Shown: positions 1 through 8,923, counted from the first letter of the stretch. The stretch is DNA of 55,537 nt from Bacillus badius NBRC 15713 (GCF_001591605.1 NZ_BCVF01000028.1:1-55537), one strand, 5' to 3'. Notes: a model not told the origin generated them from the letters alone. Made by a program: numbers and translations.

Positions 1-15
1 CCATTTCAATCAACA
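1..15 (+). repeat. Right end of Bacillaceae-type intergenic repeat (copy 1, cut by window edge)
   Basis: The first 15 bases match the right end of the full repeat at 17536-17668 (CCATTYCAATCAACA). The same motif closes the shortened copy near 55371. The rest of this copy, if present, lies before the window. It runs straight into an IS1182-type transposase remnant, as copy 2 does. Confidence 0.6.
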
Positions 16-37
16 GGTTGTATAAAAATTAGGATAG

Positions 38-274
38 ATGCACAAAACGCTTGAGGGAAGGAAGGTGCTTCTGAAACATTATCTTATCCAACGGGATCAA
101 ATAGATAGAGTCGCTCTAGACCATCCTGTGCCAGGGGATCATCTGGCTCGTAAAATGGAGGCAGCGATTGATTTTTTATTTATTTATGACCCGGTGGAAG
201 AGTTGTACTCGGAAGTAGGACGCCCAAGTATTGATCCCGTTATTTTAATTAACCGGACATTTATTAGACTCTAA
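38..274 (+). pseudogene. N-terminal fragment of IS1182-type transposase
   Basis: The 78-codon frame carries the start of an IS1182/IS5-like transposase: an N-terminal DUF772-type segment with QRDQIDRVALDHPVPGDHL, then AIDFLFIYD and GRPSIDPVIL. Transposases of this kind usually run to about 400-500 residues. Here the similarity stops at about codon 72 and the frame ends a few codons later in unrelated residues, so the DDE catalytic core is absent. It is a dead remnant and not a functional gene. A diverged second copy of the same segment lies at 17669-17815. Confidence 0.8.
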
Positions 275-283
275 TAGTAATGA

Positions 284-329
284 AAAAAAGGCTTTGACCA
301 TCTTTTTTGATGGCCAGAGCCTCTTTTCT
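284..329 (+). terminator. Intrinsic terminator after the transposase remnant
   Basis: A hairpin of AGGCTTTGACCATC pairs with GATGGCCAGAGCCT around a T-rich loop and is followed by CTTTTCTT. A-rich sequence on the other side would let it work in both directions. No intact gene now feeds it. Confidence 0.7.
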
Positions 330-472
330 TCTGTTTAAATACGCAGCCTTGCACTTGGAGGCAGGATTGCCAATGGGGTAAAAATGTGGAGGTGTTCCAA
401 GTTTTTGTTGGATCCTATTGTATAGATTTTCGCTAGGGCGTTCCGTTATAAAAAAATTATCTGTTTTTATAG

Positions 473-501
473 TTGCTATTCATGGGCATTTGCAGTAATA
501 T
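473..501 (+). promoter_or_regulatory. Sigma-A promoter for the TetR regulator/yhgE unit
   Basis: A -35 of TTGCTA (473-478), a 17-nt spacer and a -10 of TAATAT (496-501) place transcription start near 508, just before the palindromic operator. Confidence 0.55.
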
Positions 502-514
502 ACTCTATATGAAA

Positions 515-537
515 TGACCAAAACGTTCATTTGGTCA
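515..537. promoter_or_regulatory. Palindromic operator, probably for the adjacent TetR regulator
   Basis: Perfect 8-base arms TGACCAAA (515-522) and TTTGGTCA (530-537) flank a 7-base spacer. The site sits between the predicted transcription start and the regulator's start codon, where a bound dimer would block transcription. The position and symmetry fit autoregulation by the TetR protein encoded 16 bases downstream. The link between protein and site is inferred. Confidence 0.75.
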
Positions 538-553
538 GAAATGGAGGCAGGAG

Positions 554-1126
554 ATGGCAGTTGACCGCAAACAAGATATTATTGAAGCAGCTACCAAATC
601 CTTTTCACTCTTTGGCTACAAGGCGACAACAATGGATCAGGTAGCCAAGCTGGCAAATGTCGGGAAAGGAACCATCTATACATTTTTTAAAAACAAGGAA
701 GAGCTGTTTGATGAAATTATCCAGACGCTGATTGCTGAGATGAGGGAAGCGGCTGAAAAAGCAATTGATCCTTCTCTTACCTTTCATGAAAACGTCCATC
801 GAGCCCTTTTTGAAATTTTGCAATTTAGAAGAAGGCATCAACTGACCATCAAGCTGTTTCAGGAAGGAAAAGAAATGGGAACGCCTGCTGTTCTTGATGT
901 CATGGCAATGATGGAAGAGGCTGTTTTGTCTTTTATTAAAGAAAAAGTGCTGCTCGCTGTTCAAGCAGGAAAGATTAAACCGTGCAATCCGGAAGTGACA
1001 GCGTTTGTCATGTTTAAGCTTTATATTTCGCTGATTTTCGATTGGGAGCAAAGAGGGGCGCCGCTGAGCGAGGAAGAGATTTCCCGTTTATTTGAGCTTT
1101 ACTTATTTGAGGGTTTATCCACATAA
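554..1126 (+). CDS. yhgD: TetR/AcrR family transcriptional regulator, YhgD-like
   Basis: This 190-residue protein has the TetR N-terminal helix-turn-helix: IIEAATKSFSLFGY, then TTMDQVAKLANVGKGTIYTF and FKNKEELF over residues 8-52. A helical ligand-binding and dimerisation domain follows, typical in length for the family. It presumably represses its own transcript, which continues into yhgE, through the perfect palindrome at 515-537. The gene pair matches yhgD-yhgE of B. subtilis. AGGCAGGAG before the ATG supports the start. The inducing ligand cannot be read from the sequence. Confidence 0.9.
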   Translation: MAVDRKQDIIEAATKSFSLFGYKATTMDQVAKLANVGKGTIYTFFKNKEELFDEIIQTLIAEMREAAEKAIDPSLTFHENVHRALFEILQFRRRHQLTIKLFQEGKEMGTPAVLDVMAMMEEAVLSFIKEKVLLAVQAGKIKPCNPEVTAFVMFKLYISLIFDWEQRGAPLSEEEISRLFELYLFEGLST

Positions 1127-1199
1127 GGAAAATCCTTTTCTTTTGAATGAAAATGACCAGTTGAATAAAACAGTCATTAATTTTAATATGGAGGCAATT

Positions 1200-3512
1200 A
1201 TGAAACAATCTATGCTGATAGCAGAGCTGAAAAATATTGCTAAAAACCGCATGTTGCTGATTTCAATGATAGCGATTGTACTTATTCCGCTGCTGTATGC
1301 GGGAATGCTTTTATGGGCTTTTTGGGATCCTTATTCCCATTTGGATAAATTGCCGGTAGCCGTCGTCAATAACGATGCCGGTGCCGATTTTGAAGGGGAG
1401 AACCTGGACATCGGCGATGAACTGGCGAAGGAACTGAAAAAAAGCGATGATTTTGATTTTTACATCGTTGATGAGAAAAAAGCGGAGAAAGGCATCGATA
1501 AGCAGGAATATTATATGCTGATTGAAATTCCGGCTAATTTCTCCGAAAATGCCACCACATTACTTGATGACAATCCACGTAAATTGGAGTTAAGATATGT
1601 CCCGAACGAAAGCTATAACTTCGTTTCCTCACAAATGGCCGGAACAGCTATGAAAGAAATCCGGGCATCTGTCCAAAAGAGTGTAACAGAGACTTACGCA
1701 GAAACAATGTTCGAGCAAATTAAGAAAATGGGCGAAGGGCTGACAACTGCCAGTGACGGAGCCGGAGACCTTGACGAGGGGGCGGGCAAGCTTTCCGATG
1801 GAGCCATCAAGCTTAAGGAAAATCTAGCTGCTCTTGCTGACAGTTCTGTACAGTTTTCTGAAGGCCTTTCAAAGGCTGGAGCGGGAACAACAGAATTGGC
1901 TGGCGGTGCTTCTAAGCTAAGCTCAGGTCTGTCACAGCTTGGAGAAGGACAAAATAAGCTGACGGCGGGCAGCCAAGAGCTGCAAAAAGGAACGAATGAG
2001 CTGGCATCCGGTCTTTCGAGCCTGCAAAGCGGTCTTCATACCGTAGATGGAAAAATGACTGAACTGAATTCCGGAACTACGGAAATCAAGGAAGGCGTCC
2101 AGCAATTCCAAAGCAAGATTCCGGAGTTGGCCAAAAGCACCGAACAGCTGGCTGCCGGTGCTGAACAGTTAAATAAGGGATTGGGACAGTTTGAAGAGCA
2201 GCTCATTTCCGGAATGAATGAATCCATTAATCAGCAGATGGAGAAGTATATGCCGTTGCTGCAGCAAAAATTTTCTCCTGTGGAAATTGCGCTGATTAAG
2301 AAAAAAGTGGAGCAGCAACAGGCTCAAATGGCTGAGCAAATCCGCAGCAATGTTGGCAAGCTGGAGGAAGGAAGCAAGCAGCTGGCATCAGGCACGAAAG
2401 AGCTTAACAAGGCGATTAGCGGCCAGGTTGCGCCTAATATGCAATCATTAAATGAAGGTCTTGGAAAAGTACAGACCGGGCAGCAAAAATTGCAGGAGGG
2501 TGTTCACGGATTGGCGAACGGCTCTGACCAGCTGGCTGCAGGGACCGGCAAACTGCAGGCCGGTGAAAAAGAATTGACAGCCGGGATGAGCAAGCTGGGC
2601 GAAAAGCTTACTGAAGCACAAAGAGGTTCAGCTGAATTAGCCAGCGGGGCTGAAGCGTTAAGAAGCGGATTGAAAGAATTAACGACCGGTTCAGGAAAGT
2701 TGACAGAAGGAGCCGGCAAGCTGGCCGACGGATCAAAAGAACTGGCAAGCGGTTCAAGCGAATTGAAAGAAGGCACGAAAGAGCTGCATGACAAACTTGG
2801 AGAGGCTGCTGATAAGGCCAACGAGGTAAAGGCTACAGAAGAAACGTACGATATGATGGCAGAGCCAGTAAAAGTCGATAAAGAAGTCAAGCATCACGTA
2901 CCGAACTATGGCACAGGCATCGCTCCTTACTTTTTATCGCTCGGTTTATTTGTCGGCGCTCTTATGCTGACTATTGTCTTTCCGCTGAGAGAACCGGTAG
3001 AGCGGCCTGCGAGCGGGTTCCGCTGGTTCCTTGGCAAGACAGGAGTGATGTTTATTGCCGGAATTGCACAGTCACTGCTTGTTTCAGCTATTCTGCTTCT
3101 TGGACTAAAAATGGAAGTAGAGAGCGTACCTTTATTTGTTTTCTCTGTAATCATTACCAGCTTGACGTTCATGGCTATTATTCAAATGCTTGTGACTATA
3201 TGGGGAGACCCGGGGCGTTTCATCGCTGTCTTAATCTTAATCTTGCAATTAACAGCAAGTGCGGGAACCTTCCCGTTAGAATTAATACCGCAAGCGTTGC
3301 AGCCGTTTAATGCTGTACTGCCGATGGCCTATTCTGTCCGGGCATTTAAAGCTGTTATTTCAAGCGGCGACTTCCACTTTATGTGGAGCAACCAAATGAT
3401 TCTTCTTCTCTTTGCGGCTGTATCATTGACCATTACCGCTATTTTCTTTAGAGGGATGTTTAAAAAGCAATATGGCCGAAAAGCAGCAGAGGAAGCAACC
3501 ATTGCAGAATAA
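1200..3512 (+). CDS. yhgE: YhgE/Pip family membrane protein (ABC-2-like, phage-receptor family)
   Basis: This 770-residue protein has one N-terminal membrane segment (about residues 18-38). A very long extracellular region from about 200 to 580 is built of repeated LxxGxxxLxxG heptad-like units (for example AGAGTTELAGGASKLSSGL). A C-terminal block of about five membrane segments resembles ABC-2 transporter permeases. The family includes Lactococcus Pip and relatives of B. subtilis YueB, used as phage receptors; the native role may be transport or envelope-related. The start is ATG 1200, where GGAGG (1190-1194) lies at proper spacing; the upstream in-frame extension overlaps the regulator and has no ribosome site. 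It is cotranscribed with the TetR gene. Confidence 0.88.
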   Translation: MKQSMLIAELKNIAKNRMLLISMIAIVLIPLLYAGMLLWAFWDPYSHLDKLPVAVVNNDAGADFEGENLDIGDELAKELKKSDDFDFYIVDEKKAEKGIDKQEYYMLIEIPANFSENATTLLDDNPRKLELRYVPNESYNFVSSQMAGTAMKEIRASVQKSVTETYAETMFEQIKKMGEGLTTASDGAGDLDEGAGKLSDGAIKLKENLAALADSSVQFSEGLSKAGAGTTELAGGASKLSSGLSQLGEGQNKLTAGSQELQKGTNELASGLSSLQSGLHTVDGKMTELNSGTTEIKEGVQQFQSKIPELAKSTEQLAAGAEQLNKGLGQFEEQLISGMNESINQQMEKYMPLLQQKFSPVEIALIKKKVEQQQAQMAEQIRSNVGKLEEGSKQLASGTKELNKAISGQVAPNMQSLNEGLGKVQTGQQKLQEGVHGLANGSDQLAAGTGKLQAGEKELTAGMSKLGEKLTEAQRGSAELASGAEALRSGLKELTTGSGKLTEGAGKLADGSKELASGSSELKEGTKELHDKLGEAADKANEVKATEETYDMMAEPVKVDKEVKHHVPNYGTGIAPYFLSLGLFVGALMLTIVFPLREPVERPASGFRWFLGKTGVMFIAGIAQSLLVSAILLLGLKMEVESVPLFVFSVIITSLTFMAIIQMLVTIWGDPGRFIAVLILILQLTASAGTFPLELIPQALQPFNAVLPMAYSVRAFKAVISSGDFHFMWSNQMILLLFAAVSLTITAIFFRGMFKKQYGRKAAEEATIAE

Positions 3513-3515
3513 TAC

Positions 3516-3556
3516 AAGAAGAACCAGCTCAAGGCGAAGCTGGTTCTTCTTTTTTA
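3516..3556 (+). terminator. Terminator of yhgE
   Basis: AAGAACCAGCT and AGCTGGTTCTT form a perfect stem around a 9-base loop, followed by a T run. Confidence 0.9.
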
Positions 3557-3596
3557 TATCAATATGGAATTGGAGCACGGAGTAAGAAGCAGCAGA

Positions 3597-3731
3597 TTAC
3601 AAATCTTGAATGTCTGTGCATTCATCGCATACATGGCCGTAGCACTCATGTTGTTCTTCAATATAGGAACCGCATTTCGCGCATTGTTTAGCCGGCAAGT
3701 TTTTGAAAAAGTCAACGATGTTTTTAACCAT
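3597..3731 (-). CDS. yhfH: YhfH family small zinc-ribbon-like protein
   Basis: This gene encodes 44 residues and is easily missed because of its size. It begins MVKNIVDFFKNLPAKQC and has CxxC (C17, C20) and a second cysteine cluster C30, C35, C38. The N-terminal FFKNLPAKxC and the cysteine spacing match the YhfH family of Bacillus. Metal binding by the cysteines is probable but inferred. A GGGAGG ribosome site (3741-3746, complement) and a sigma-A promoter (3784-3812, complement) support expression. As in B. subtilis it neighbours yhfI, here divergently. The function of the family is unknown. Confidence 0.85.
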   Translation of the reverse strand: MVKNIVDFFKNLPAKQCAKCGSYIEEQHECYGHVCDECTDIQDL

Positions 3732-3783
3732 TAGTTGTAGCCTCCCTCATTTTTGTTATATAACTGATGTCTTATTTTTAATA

Positions 3784-3812
3784 ATTGTATTATAACAGTT
3801 TTTGTGCGTCAA
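3784..3812 (-). promoter_or_regulatory. Sigma-A promoter of yhfH
   Basis: On the minus strand, TTGACG (complement of 3807-3812), a 17-nt spacer and TACAAT (complement of 3784-3789) lie just upstream of the yhfH ribosome site. Confidence 0.7.
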
Positions 3813-3928
3813 CCCTTTTTGATTAAATTTTTCAAGAAGTCTAACAATTCCGGAAGTTGAACAGAAGCTCTTTGGGGAATACAATACATATGAACATAAA
3901 AAATGAAGAAACGGAAAGGAGTCTTTCC

Positions 3929-4663
3929 ATGAACATGACTGTGATTGGCTGCTGGGGCGGCTATCCGAAAGTGAATGAAGCGAGCTCAGGCTATTTGTTT
4001 GAAGAAGGTGGATTTAAGCTGCTCATTGATTGCGGCAGCGGGGTGCTCTCCCATCTGCAAAATCATATTCAGCCCGAGCAGCTGGACGCTGTTTTATTGT
4101 CACACTATCATCCTGACCATGTGGCGGATATCGGTGTTCTTCAGCATGCTCTCCTGATCAGCAAGCATTTAGGCAAGGAGGTTTCTCCATTGCTGATTTA
4201 TGGCCACCAGGAGGATGAAGCGGGCTTTGCTGCTCTTACATACAAAGATCTAACGATAGGAAAAGCCTATCATCCAGATGAAAAGCTTATCATCGGTCCA
4301 TTTACAGTGGAGTTTCTGCGAACGGTTCATCCCGTCCCATGCTATGCTGTGAAAATTTCCAATCACCGCCAGTCTGTAGTGTATACAGCTGACTCTGCTT
4401 ACCAGGAAGCATTCATTCCTTTTATTAAGGGAAGCAGTCTGCTTCTTTGCGAGAGTAATTTTTATAGCGGCATGGATGGACAAGCAGCGGGCCATATGAC
4501 AAGCTCGGAAGCTGGGAAGCTTGCCCGGCAGGCAGGTGTCAATACACTTATTCTAACTCACCTGCCGCATTTCGGAGAGCTTACACAGCTGAAGGCAGAA
4601 GCGGAAGCCGAGTTCGAAGGCACTGTGCTGCTGGCGAAAGAAGATTTAGAAATAGGACTATAA
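3929..4663 (+). CDS. yhfI: MBL-fold metallohydrolase YhfI
   Basis: This 244-residue protein is a metallo-beta-lactamase-fold hydrolase of the RNase Z-like branch. The metal site is visible as HYHPDH (the HxHxDH motif), with downstream histidines in RTVHPVP, the aspartate of YTADSA, and the histidine of LTHLPHFG. It matches B. subtilis YhfI in its opening TVIGCWGGYPKVNEASSGYL. The substrate is unknown. The start is ATG 3929, where AAAGGAG lies 8 bases upstream; the longer frame from 3857 adds an unconserved 24 residues. lplJ begins 13 bases after its stop, so the two form an operon. Confidence 0.88.
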   Translation: MNMTVIGCWGGYPKVNEASSGYLFEEGGFKLLIDCGSGVLSHLQNHIQPEQLDAVLLSHYHPDHVADIGVLQHALLISKHLGKEVSPLLIYGHQEDEAGFAALTYKDLTIGKAYHPDEKLIIGPFTVEFLRTVHPVPCYAVKISNHRQSVVYTADSAYQEAFIPFIKGSSLLLCESNFYSGMDGQAAGHMTSSEAGKLARQAGVNTLILTHLPHFGELTQLKAEAEAEFEGTVLLAKEDLEIGL

Positions 4664-4676
4664 CGGAGGATCGATT

Positions 4677-5666
4677 ATGCTGTTTATTGATAATCAAGGA
4701 ATCACTGACCCGCGGGTAAACTTGGCCATTGAGGAATACGCCGTCAAATATTTAGATATAAATGAATCTTATTTGCTTTTTTATATAAATGAGCCATCTA
4801 TTATCATCGGAAAAAATCAAAATACGATTGAAGAAATTAACGTTGATTATGTTGAGGAGAAGGGCATTCATGTTGTCCGCCGGCTATCGGGCGGAGGAGC
4901 TGTTTACCATGATTTAGGGAATTTGAACTTCAGCTTTATTACCAAAGATGATGGAGACAGCTTTCACAACTTCAAAAAGTTTACCGGTCCTGTCGTTGAG
5001 GCTCTCCATAAATTAGGTGTTCAAGCAGAAATGAGCGGACGGAATGACATTCTAGCCAACGGGCTGAAGATTTCAGGGAATGCTCAATTCTCTACAAAAG
5101 GAAGAATGTTCAGCCACGGCACTTTAATGTTTCAAACCAATATGGATGATGTCGTAGCCGCTTTGAAGGTGAGAAAGGACAAAATCGAGTCAAAAGGAAT
5201 TAAGTCTATCCGCAGCCGGGTCACGAACATTGCTGATTTGCTGGAAACCCCGATGACAATCGAAGAGTTTCGCCAATTCTTGATGAAAAATATTTTTGCG
5301 GGAGAGGATGAAATCCCTGAATACCGTCTGGACGACAAAGATTGGAAAGTCATTGAACAAATCTCACAGGAGCGTTATAAAAGCTGGGACTGGAACTATG
5401 GAAAATCCCCGGCGTTTAACATTCAGCGTTCCCATCGCTTTCCGGTCGGCTTAATTGATGCCCGTCTCGACGTGAAAAACGGATTGATTAAAAGCTGCAA
5501 AATTTATGGCGACTTTTTTGGCGTGGGAGATGTAGAAGAGATCGAAAATGGGCTGCAAGGTGTCAAATATGAAAAAAGTGCGATTAAACAGGCGCTTGCT
5601 TCATTAGATGTGCCTCATTACTTTGGAAAAGTGACAAAGGATGAGCTTGTCGACTTATTATATTAA
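4677..5666 (+). CDS. lplJ: Lipoate-protein ligase LplJ
   Basis: This 329-residue enzyme activates lipoate with ATP and attaches it to the lysine of lipoyl domains (the GcvH and E2 subunits) in the cytoplasm. The hallmark motif RRLSGGGAVYHDLGNLNFSF at about residues 68-87 forms the lipoyl-AMP pocket, GRNDIL and GLKISGNAQ follow, and the C-terminal accessory domain is present. The length equals that of B. subtilis LplJ (331). It lies downstream of yhfI with 13 bases between, as in B. subtilis, with CGGAGG before the ATG. A hairpin terminator follows directly. Confidence 0.95.
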   Translation: MLFIDNQGITDPRVNLAIEEYAVKYLDINESYLLFYINEPSIIIGKNQNTIEEINVDYVEEKGIHVVRRLSGGGAVYHDLGNLNFSFITKDDGDSFHNFKKFTGPVVEALHKLGVQAEMSGRNDILANGLKISGNAQFSTKGRMFSHGTLMFQTNMDDVVAALKVRKDKIESKGIKSIRSRVTNIADLLETPMTIEEFRQFLMKNIFAGEDEIPEYRLDDKDWKVIEQISQERYKSWDWNYGKSPAFNIQRSHRFPVGLIDARLDVKNGLIKSCKIYGDFFGVGDVEEIENGLQGVKYEKSAIKQALASLDVPHYFGKVTKDELVDLLY

Positions 5667-5674
5667 TATGCTGG

Positions 5675-5706
5675 AAACTGCCGTTTGCTATCGGCAGTTT
5701 TTTCTT
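5675..5706 (+). terminator. Terminator of yhfI-lplJ
   Basis: AAACTGCCG pairs with CGGCAGTTT and is followed by TTTTCTTTTCTT. Confidence 0.9.
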
Positions 5707-5709
5707 TTC

Positions 5710-5738
5710 TTGCAGGCTGGAAAAAATTGAATTATAAT
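5710..5738 (+). promoter_or_regulatory. Sigma-A promoter of lcfB
   Basis: TTGCAG (5710-5715), a 17-nt spacer and a consensus TATAAT (5733-5738) place transcription start near 5745. Confidence 0.75.
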
Positions 5739-5758
5739 GAATATTGAAAATTCAAATA

Positions 5759-5776
5759 TGAATGACTATTCATTCA
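5759..5776. promoter_or_regulatory. FadR operator upstream of lcfB
   Basis: TGAATGACTATTCATTCA matches the Bacillus FadR (YsiA) consensus TGAATGAMTAMTCATTCA at essentially every position. It lies about +14 to +31 from the predicted start of transcription, so bound FadR would repress until long-chain acyl-CoA releases it. lcfB is a known FadR target in B. subtilis. Confidence 0.88.
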
Positions 5777-5800
5777 CATTTTAAAAGGGGAGTGGATGAA

Positions 5801-7354
5801 ATGAATCTTTCAGCAGCATTGGAACGTGCAGCGGCCAAACAAGGGGAGAAAGCGGCTTATTATTTTCTGAATGAAACCTCTACATATGAGGAGCTAAATA
5901 AAGCCGTTCACAAGTTCGCATCAGGTTTGAAGGCATTGGGGATTCAGAAGGGGGATCATATTGCTTTAATTGTCGGCAATTCTCCGGAATTTATTATCGG
6001 CCTCTACGGAGCATTGCGGGCGGGCGCTACAGTCATACCTGTCAATCCGCTTTATTCACCGGGCGAGATGAGCTACATTCTTCAAAATGGGGATGCCAAG
6101 GCAGTTATTATGCTGGATGTGCTAGTGCCGCTTGCCGATAAAATCGCTGAGGCCTTGCCATTTGTCGAGCACTATATTATTTGTGAGACAAAGGATGAGC
6201 GAACGAAAGAAGCCAGCCCAGAGATGTTTTCGATTTGCAGGAAAATGAAAACGTTTTCCTCTGTTCTCGACAAGGGGCTTCCATCTTTTCAGCCTCCTGA
6301 CGTTTCAGAGGAAGATACAGCTGTTATTTTGTACACATCCGGGACGACCGGGAAGCCGAAAGGAGCGATGCTCACTCATAAAAACTTATACTCAAATGCT
6401 CGTGATATCGGTTCATATTTGCAATTTAGCGACAAAGACAGAATCATCACCGCCTTGCCTATGTTCCACGTTTTTTGCTTGAGTGTCTGTTTGAATGCTC
6501 CGCTGATTAGCGGGGCAACGATGATTATCTTTCCGAAGTTTAGCCCAAGAGCAGTATTTGCCCAGGCACGGCAGCATAAAGCCACTGTTTTTGCCGGCGT
6601 GCCAACTATGTACAATTTCCTCTATCAGTCAGATGAGGGCCATCCTGAGGATTTGGCTTCTTTGCGTTTATGTATTTCGGGAGGCTCTTCTATGCCTGTC
6701 GCTCTTCTGGAAAATTTTGAAGAAAAGTTTCATGTGAAAATTTCAGAAGGATATGGATTATCTGAGGCTAGTCCTGTAGCGGCGTTTAATCCGCTCGACC
6801 GCCCGCGGAAAGCTGGCTCTATTGGATGCTCTATTATGAATGTTGAAAACAAGGTGGTTAATGAACAGGGAGAAGAGCTGCCTGCCGGGGAAGTGGGCGA
6901 ATTAATTGTTCGGGGACCGAATGTAATGAAAGGATATTACAAGCAGCCTGAATATACGGCAGCCGCCCTGAAGAACGGCTGGCTATATACGGGAGATCTC
7001 GCCAGGAAGGATGAAGAAGGTTATTTTTACATCGTTGACCGCAAGAAGGATTTAATTATTGTTGGAGGCTACAATGTGTATCCGCGAGAGGTGGAGGAAG
7101 TATTATACAGCCATCCGTATGTGATTGAAGCGGCTGTGTTCGGCGTGCCCGATCCAGATTATGGGGAGGCGGTTCTTGCTTTTGTCGTTCCAAAAGATGA
7201 AAAGCTGACAAAAGAGGAGCTGCTTGACTATTGCCGCAGCCGTCTGGCCGATTATAAATTGCCGGCGCAAGTTGAGTTTTTAGAAGAGCTCCCTAAAAAT
7301 ACGACAGGAAAAATTTTAAGAAGAGCTTTAAAGCAGCAAGTGCTGCAAAGATGA
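5801..7354 (+). CDS. lcfB: Long-chain fatty acid-CoA ligase
   Basis: This 517-residue member of the ANL superfamily makes acyl-CoA from fatty acid, ATP and CoA, the entry step to beta-oxidation. The AMP-binding P-loop [16 protein letters not shown] (about 180-195), the adenine motif [31 protein letters not shown] and the C-terminal lysine motif [10 protein letters not shown] are all present. The start chosen is ATG 5801, preceded at 8 bases by AGGGGAG and matching the MNL start of B. subtilis LcfB. An in-frame GTG at 5792 has its ribosome site too close. It is monocistronic, with its own promoter, a FadR box and a terminator. Confidence 0.93.
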   Translation: MNLSAALERAAAKQGEKAAYYFLNETSTYEELNKAVHKFASGLKALGIQKGDHIALIVGNSPEFIIGLYGALRAGATVIPVNPLYSPGEMSYILQNGDAKAVIMLDVLVPLADKIAEALPFVEHYIICETKDERTKEASPEMFSICRKMKTFSSVLDKGLPSFQPPDVSEEDTAVILYTSGTTGKPKGAMLTHKNLYSNARDIGSYLQFSDKDRIITALPMFHVFCLSVCLNAPLISGATMIIFPKFSPRAVFAQARQHKATVFAGVPTMYNFLYQSDEGHPEDLASLRLCISGGSSMPVALLENFEEKFHVKISEGYGLSEASPVAAFNPLDRPRKAGSIGCSIMNVENKVVNEQGEELPAGEVGELIVRGPNVMKGYYKQPEYTAAALKNGWLYTGDLARKDEEGYFYIVDRKKDLIIVGGYNVYPREVEEVLYSHPYVIEAAVFGVPDPDYGEAVLAFVVPKDEKLTKEELLDYCRSRLADYKLPAQVEFLEELPKNTTGKILRRALKQQVLQR

Positions 7355-7373
7355 AGATACAATAGGAGATGTG

Positions 7374-7416
7374 GGCTTGAAGGCATGCAGATCAGGTGCG
7401 TTCAAGCCATTTTTTC
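7374..7416 (+). terminator. Terminator of lcfB
   Basis: GGCTTGAA (7374-7381) pairs with TTCAAGCC (7401-7408) across a 19-base loop, followed by ATTTTTTC. Confidence 0.75.
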
Positions 7417-7590
7417 TTGGGAAAGACACGAACAGGAGAAGCAGAAAATGAATAAGATAAAGCTCATGTGGACAAATTTCTAGCATAGCCAATCGCTGCT
7501 TGTCATAATGAAAACTTGCAGGGACAATTCTGTTTTTCGGTTCTAACTGGACAGCTTATGCATTACATATAATAAAGGAGAAGGAAAGGA

Positions 7591-8919
7591 GTGAGGCGGA
7601 CAGTGAAGAGGTGGGCCGTTTATGCTTTATTGGGATACGGATTGTTTGCGCTGGCCATTTACTACTATTTATATGGACTGGCATCCGGAGGGCTTCCTGA
7701 GATTTATAAAGGGACAAGCGCCGACCCCTCTGTTTTCTTAAGCGGGGCAGAACAGGCTCTTGCTCAAAAATATTCGACGATAAAAAATTTCCTATTCTTT
7801 ATCAGTGTTCCATTTGAATGGCTCGTTTATTTATTTATTTTAGTTTTCGGCCTCTCAAGAAAATTTGAAGAATGGTCGAAGGGAACGGTGCGCTTTTCGT
7901 TTGGCCAAACGGCTATTTACTTGTTTTATCTATCTTTCCTTACATTTCTGCTTGCATTCCCTCTTCAGTATATTAGTTATCATTATTCCAGGGTTTATAA
8001 AATTTCTGCCCAGACATTTCCGCAGTGGATGAAAAATGAATTGATCGACTTCTGGGTTAGTTATGTCATTATGACTGTGCTTGTTTTTGTTCTATATGCG
8101 CTGATGAAAAGGTTTAAGAAAAAATGGTGGCTGGCGGCGTGGACTCTATTTGTGCCCTTTACGATTTTCATGATGTATGTTCAGCCTGTGGTGATTGACC
8201 CGCTCTATAATGATTTTTATCCGCTAAAGGATAAGAAGCTGGAGGCAAAGATCCTAACACTTGCTGATCAGGCAAATATACCGGCCGATCATGTATATGA
8301 GGTCAATAAATCGCAGGAAACAAACTCTTTGAATGCTTATGTTACAGGGATTGGAGAAAATGCCCGAATTGTTTTGTGGGACACCACATTGAATAAGCTG
8401 GATGACGATGAGGTGCTGTTCGTCATGGCCCATGAAATGGCTCATTATGTGAAGAAGCATATTTATATTGGTATCGGCAGCTATCTGGTTCTTGCCTTTT
8501 TTGGCTTTTGGCTCGCGGCCAAGTGGATGGAAAAACTGGTCAGAAAGCATGGTGAAGAGCTTCAAATCCAGGAGTTGTCCCAATTAAGGTCACTGCCCCT
8601 GCTTCTGCTCGTTCTTTCCATGATGATGTTTGCTTCCAGCCCTTTTTCCAACGCTATTTCTCGCTTTGAAGAAAAGCAGGCGGATGCTTATGCCATTGAG
8701 ATGACACAAAACAAAGAAGCGGCAATCAGCGCTTTCCAAAAATTAGCACGGGAAGGGCTGTCAGAAGTAAAGCCGCCATGGCTTGTGAAAATATTCCGGT
8801 ACAGTCATCCGGCCATGGCTGAACGTATTTATACGATTGAAACTTATCCGCTGCCGGATAAACAAGGAAAGAAAATGGAAGAGAACAGAGGAGTAAGCGC
8901 TCAAAAAAGCAGGAACTAG
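7591..8919 (+). CDS. yhfN: M48 family membrane zinc metalloprotease (YhfN/Ste24-like)
   Basis: This 442-residue membrane protein has several hydrophobic helices (about 12-30, 65-85, 110-130, 155-170, 188-205, 290-310, 335-350). It carries the M48 zinc site H281-E-M-A-H285 with the third ligand E361 in SRFEEKQAD. The family (CAAX protease type 1/Ste24) cleaves membrane-associated peptides; the bacterial substrate is unknown. It occupies the B. subtilis yhfN position after lcfB. Two GTG starts compete: 7591 (AAAGGAG 10 bases upstream) and 7603 (AAAGGAG at 7585-7591, better spaced). The second would shorten the protein by four residues. Confidence 0.88.
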   Translation: MRRTVKRWAVYALLGYGLFALAIYYYLYGLASGGLPEIYKGTSADPSVFLSGAEQALAQKYSTIKNFLFFISVPFEWLVYLFILVFGLSRKFEEWSKGTVRFSFGQTAIYLFYLSFLTFLLAFPLQYISYHYSRVYKISAQTFPQWMKNELIDFWVSYVIMTVLVFVLYALMKRFKKKWWLAAWTLFVPFTIFMMYVQPVVIDPLYNDFYPLKDKKLEAKILTLADQANIPADHVYEVNKSQETNSLNAYVTGIGENARIVLWDTTLNKLDDDEVLFVMAHEMAHYVKKHIYIGIGSYLVLAFFGFWLAAKWMEKLVRKHGEELQIQELSQLRSLPLLLLVLSMMMFASSPFSNAISRFEEKQADAYAIEMTQNKEAAISAFQKLAREGLSEVKPPWLVKIFRYSHPAMAERIYTIETYPLPDKQGKKMEENRGVSAQKSRN

Positions 8920-8923
8920 CCCA

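Noticed and set aside
605-1051. Minus-strand 148-codon frame within the TetR gene
   Set aside because: It is a shadow of the TetR coding sequence, with no ribosome site and no family resemblance.
1092-1199. 36-residue N-terminal extension of YhgE
   Set aside because: It overlaps the TetR gene and has no ribosome site, while ATG 1200 has GGAGG at ideal spacing.
5792-5800. GTG start for lcfB
   Set aside because: AGGGGAG would touch the start codon; ATG 5801 has correct spacing and a conserved N-terminus.
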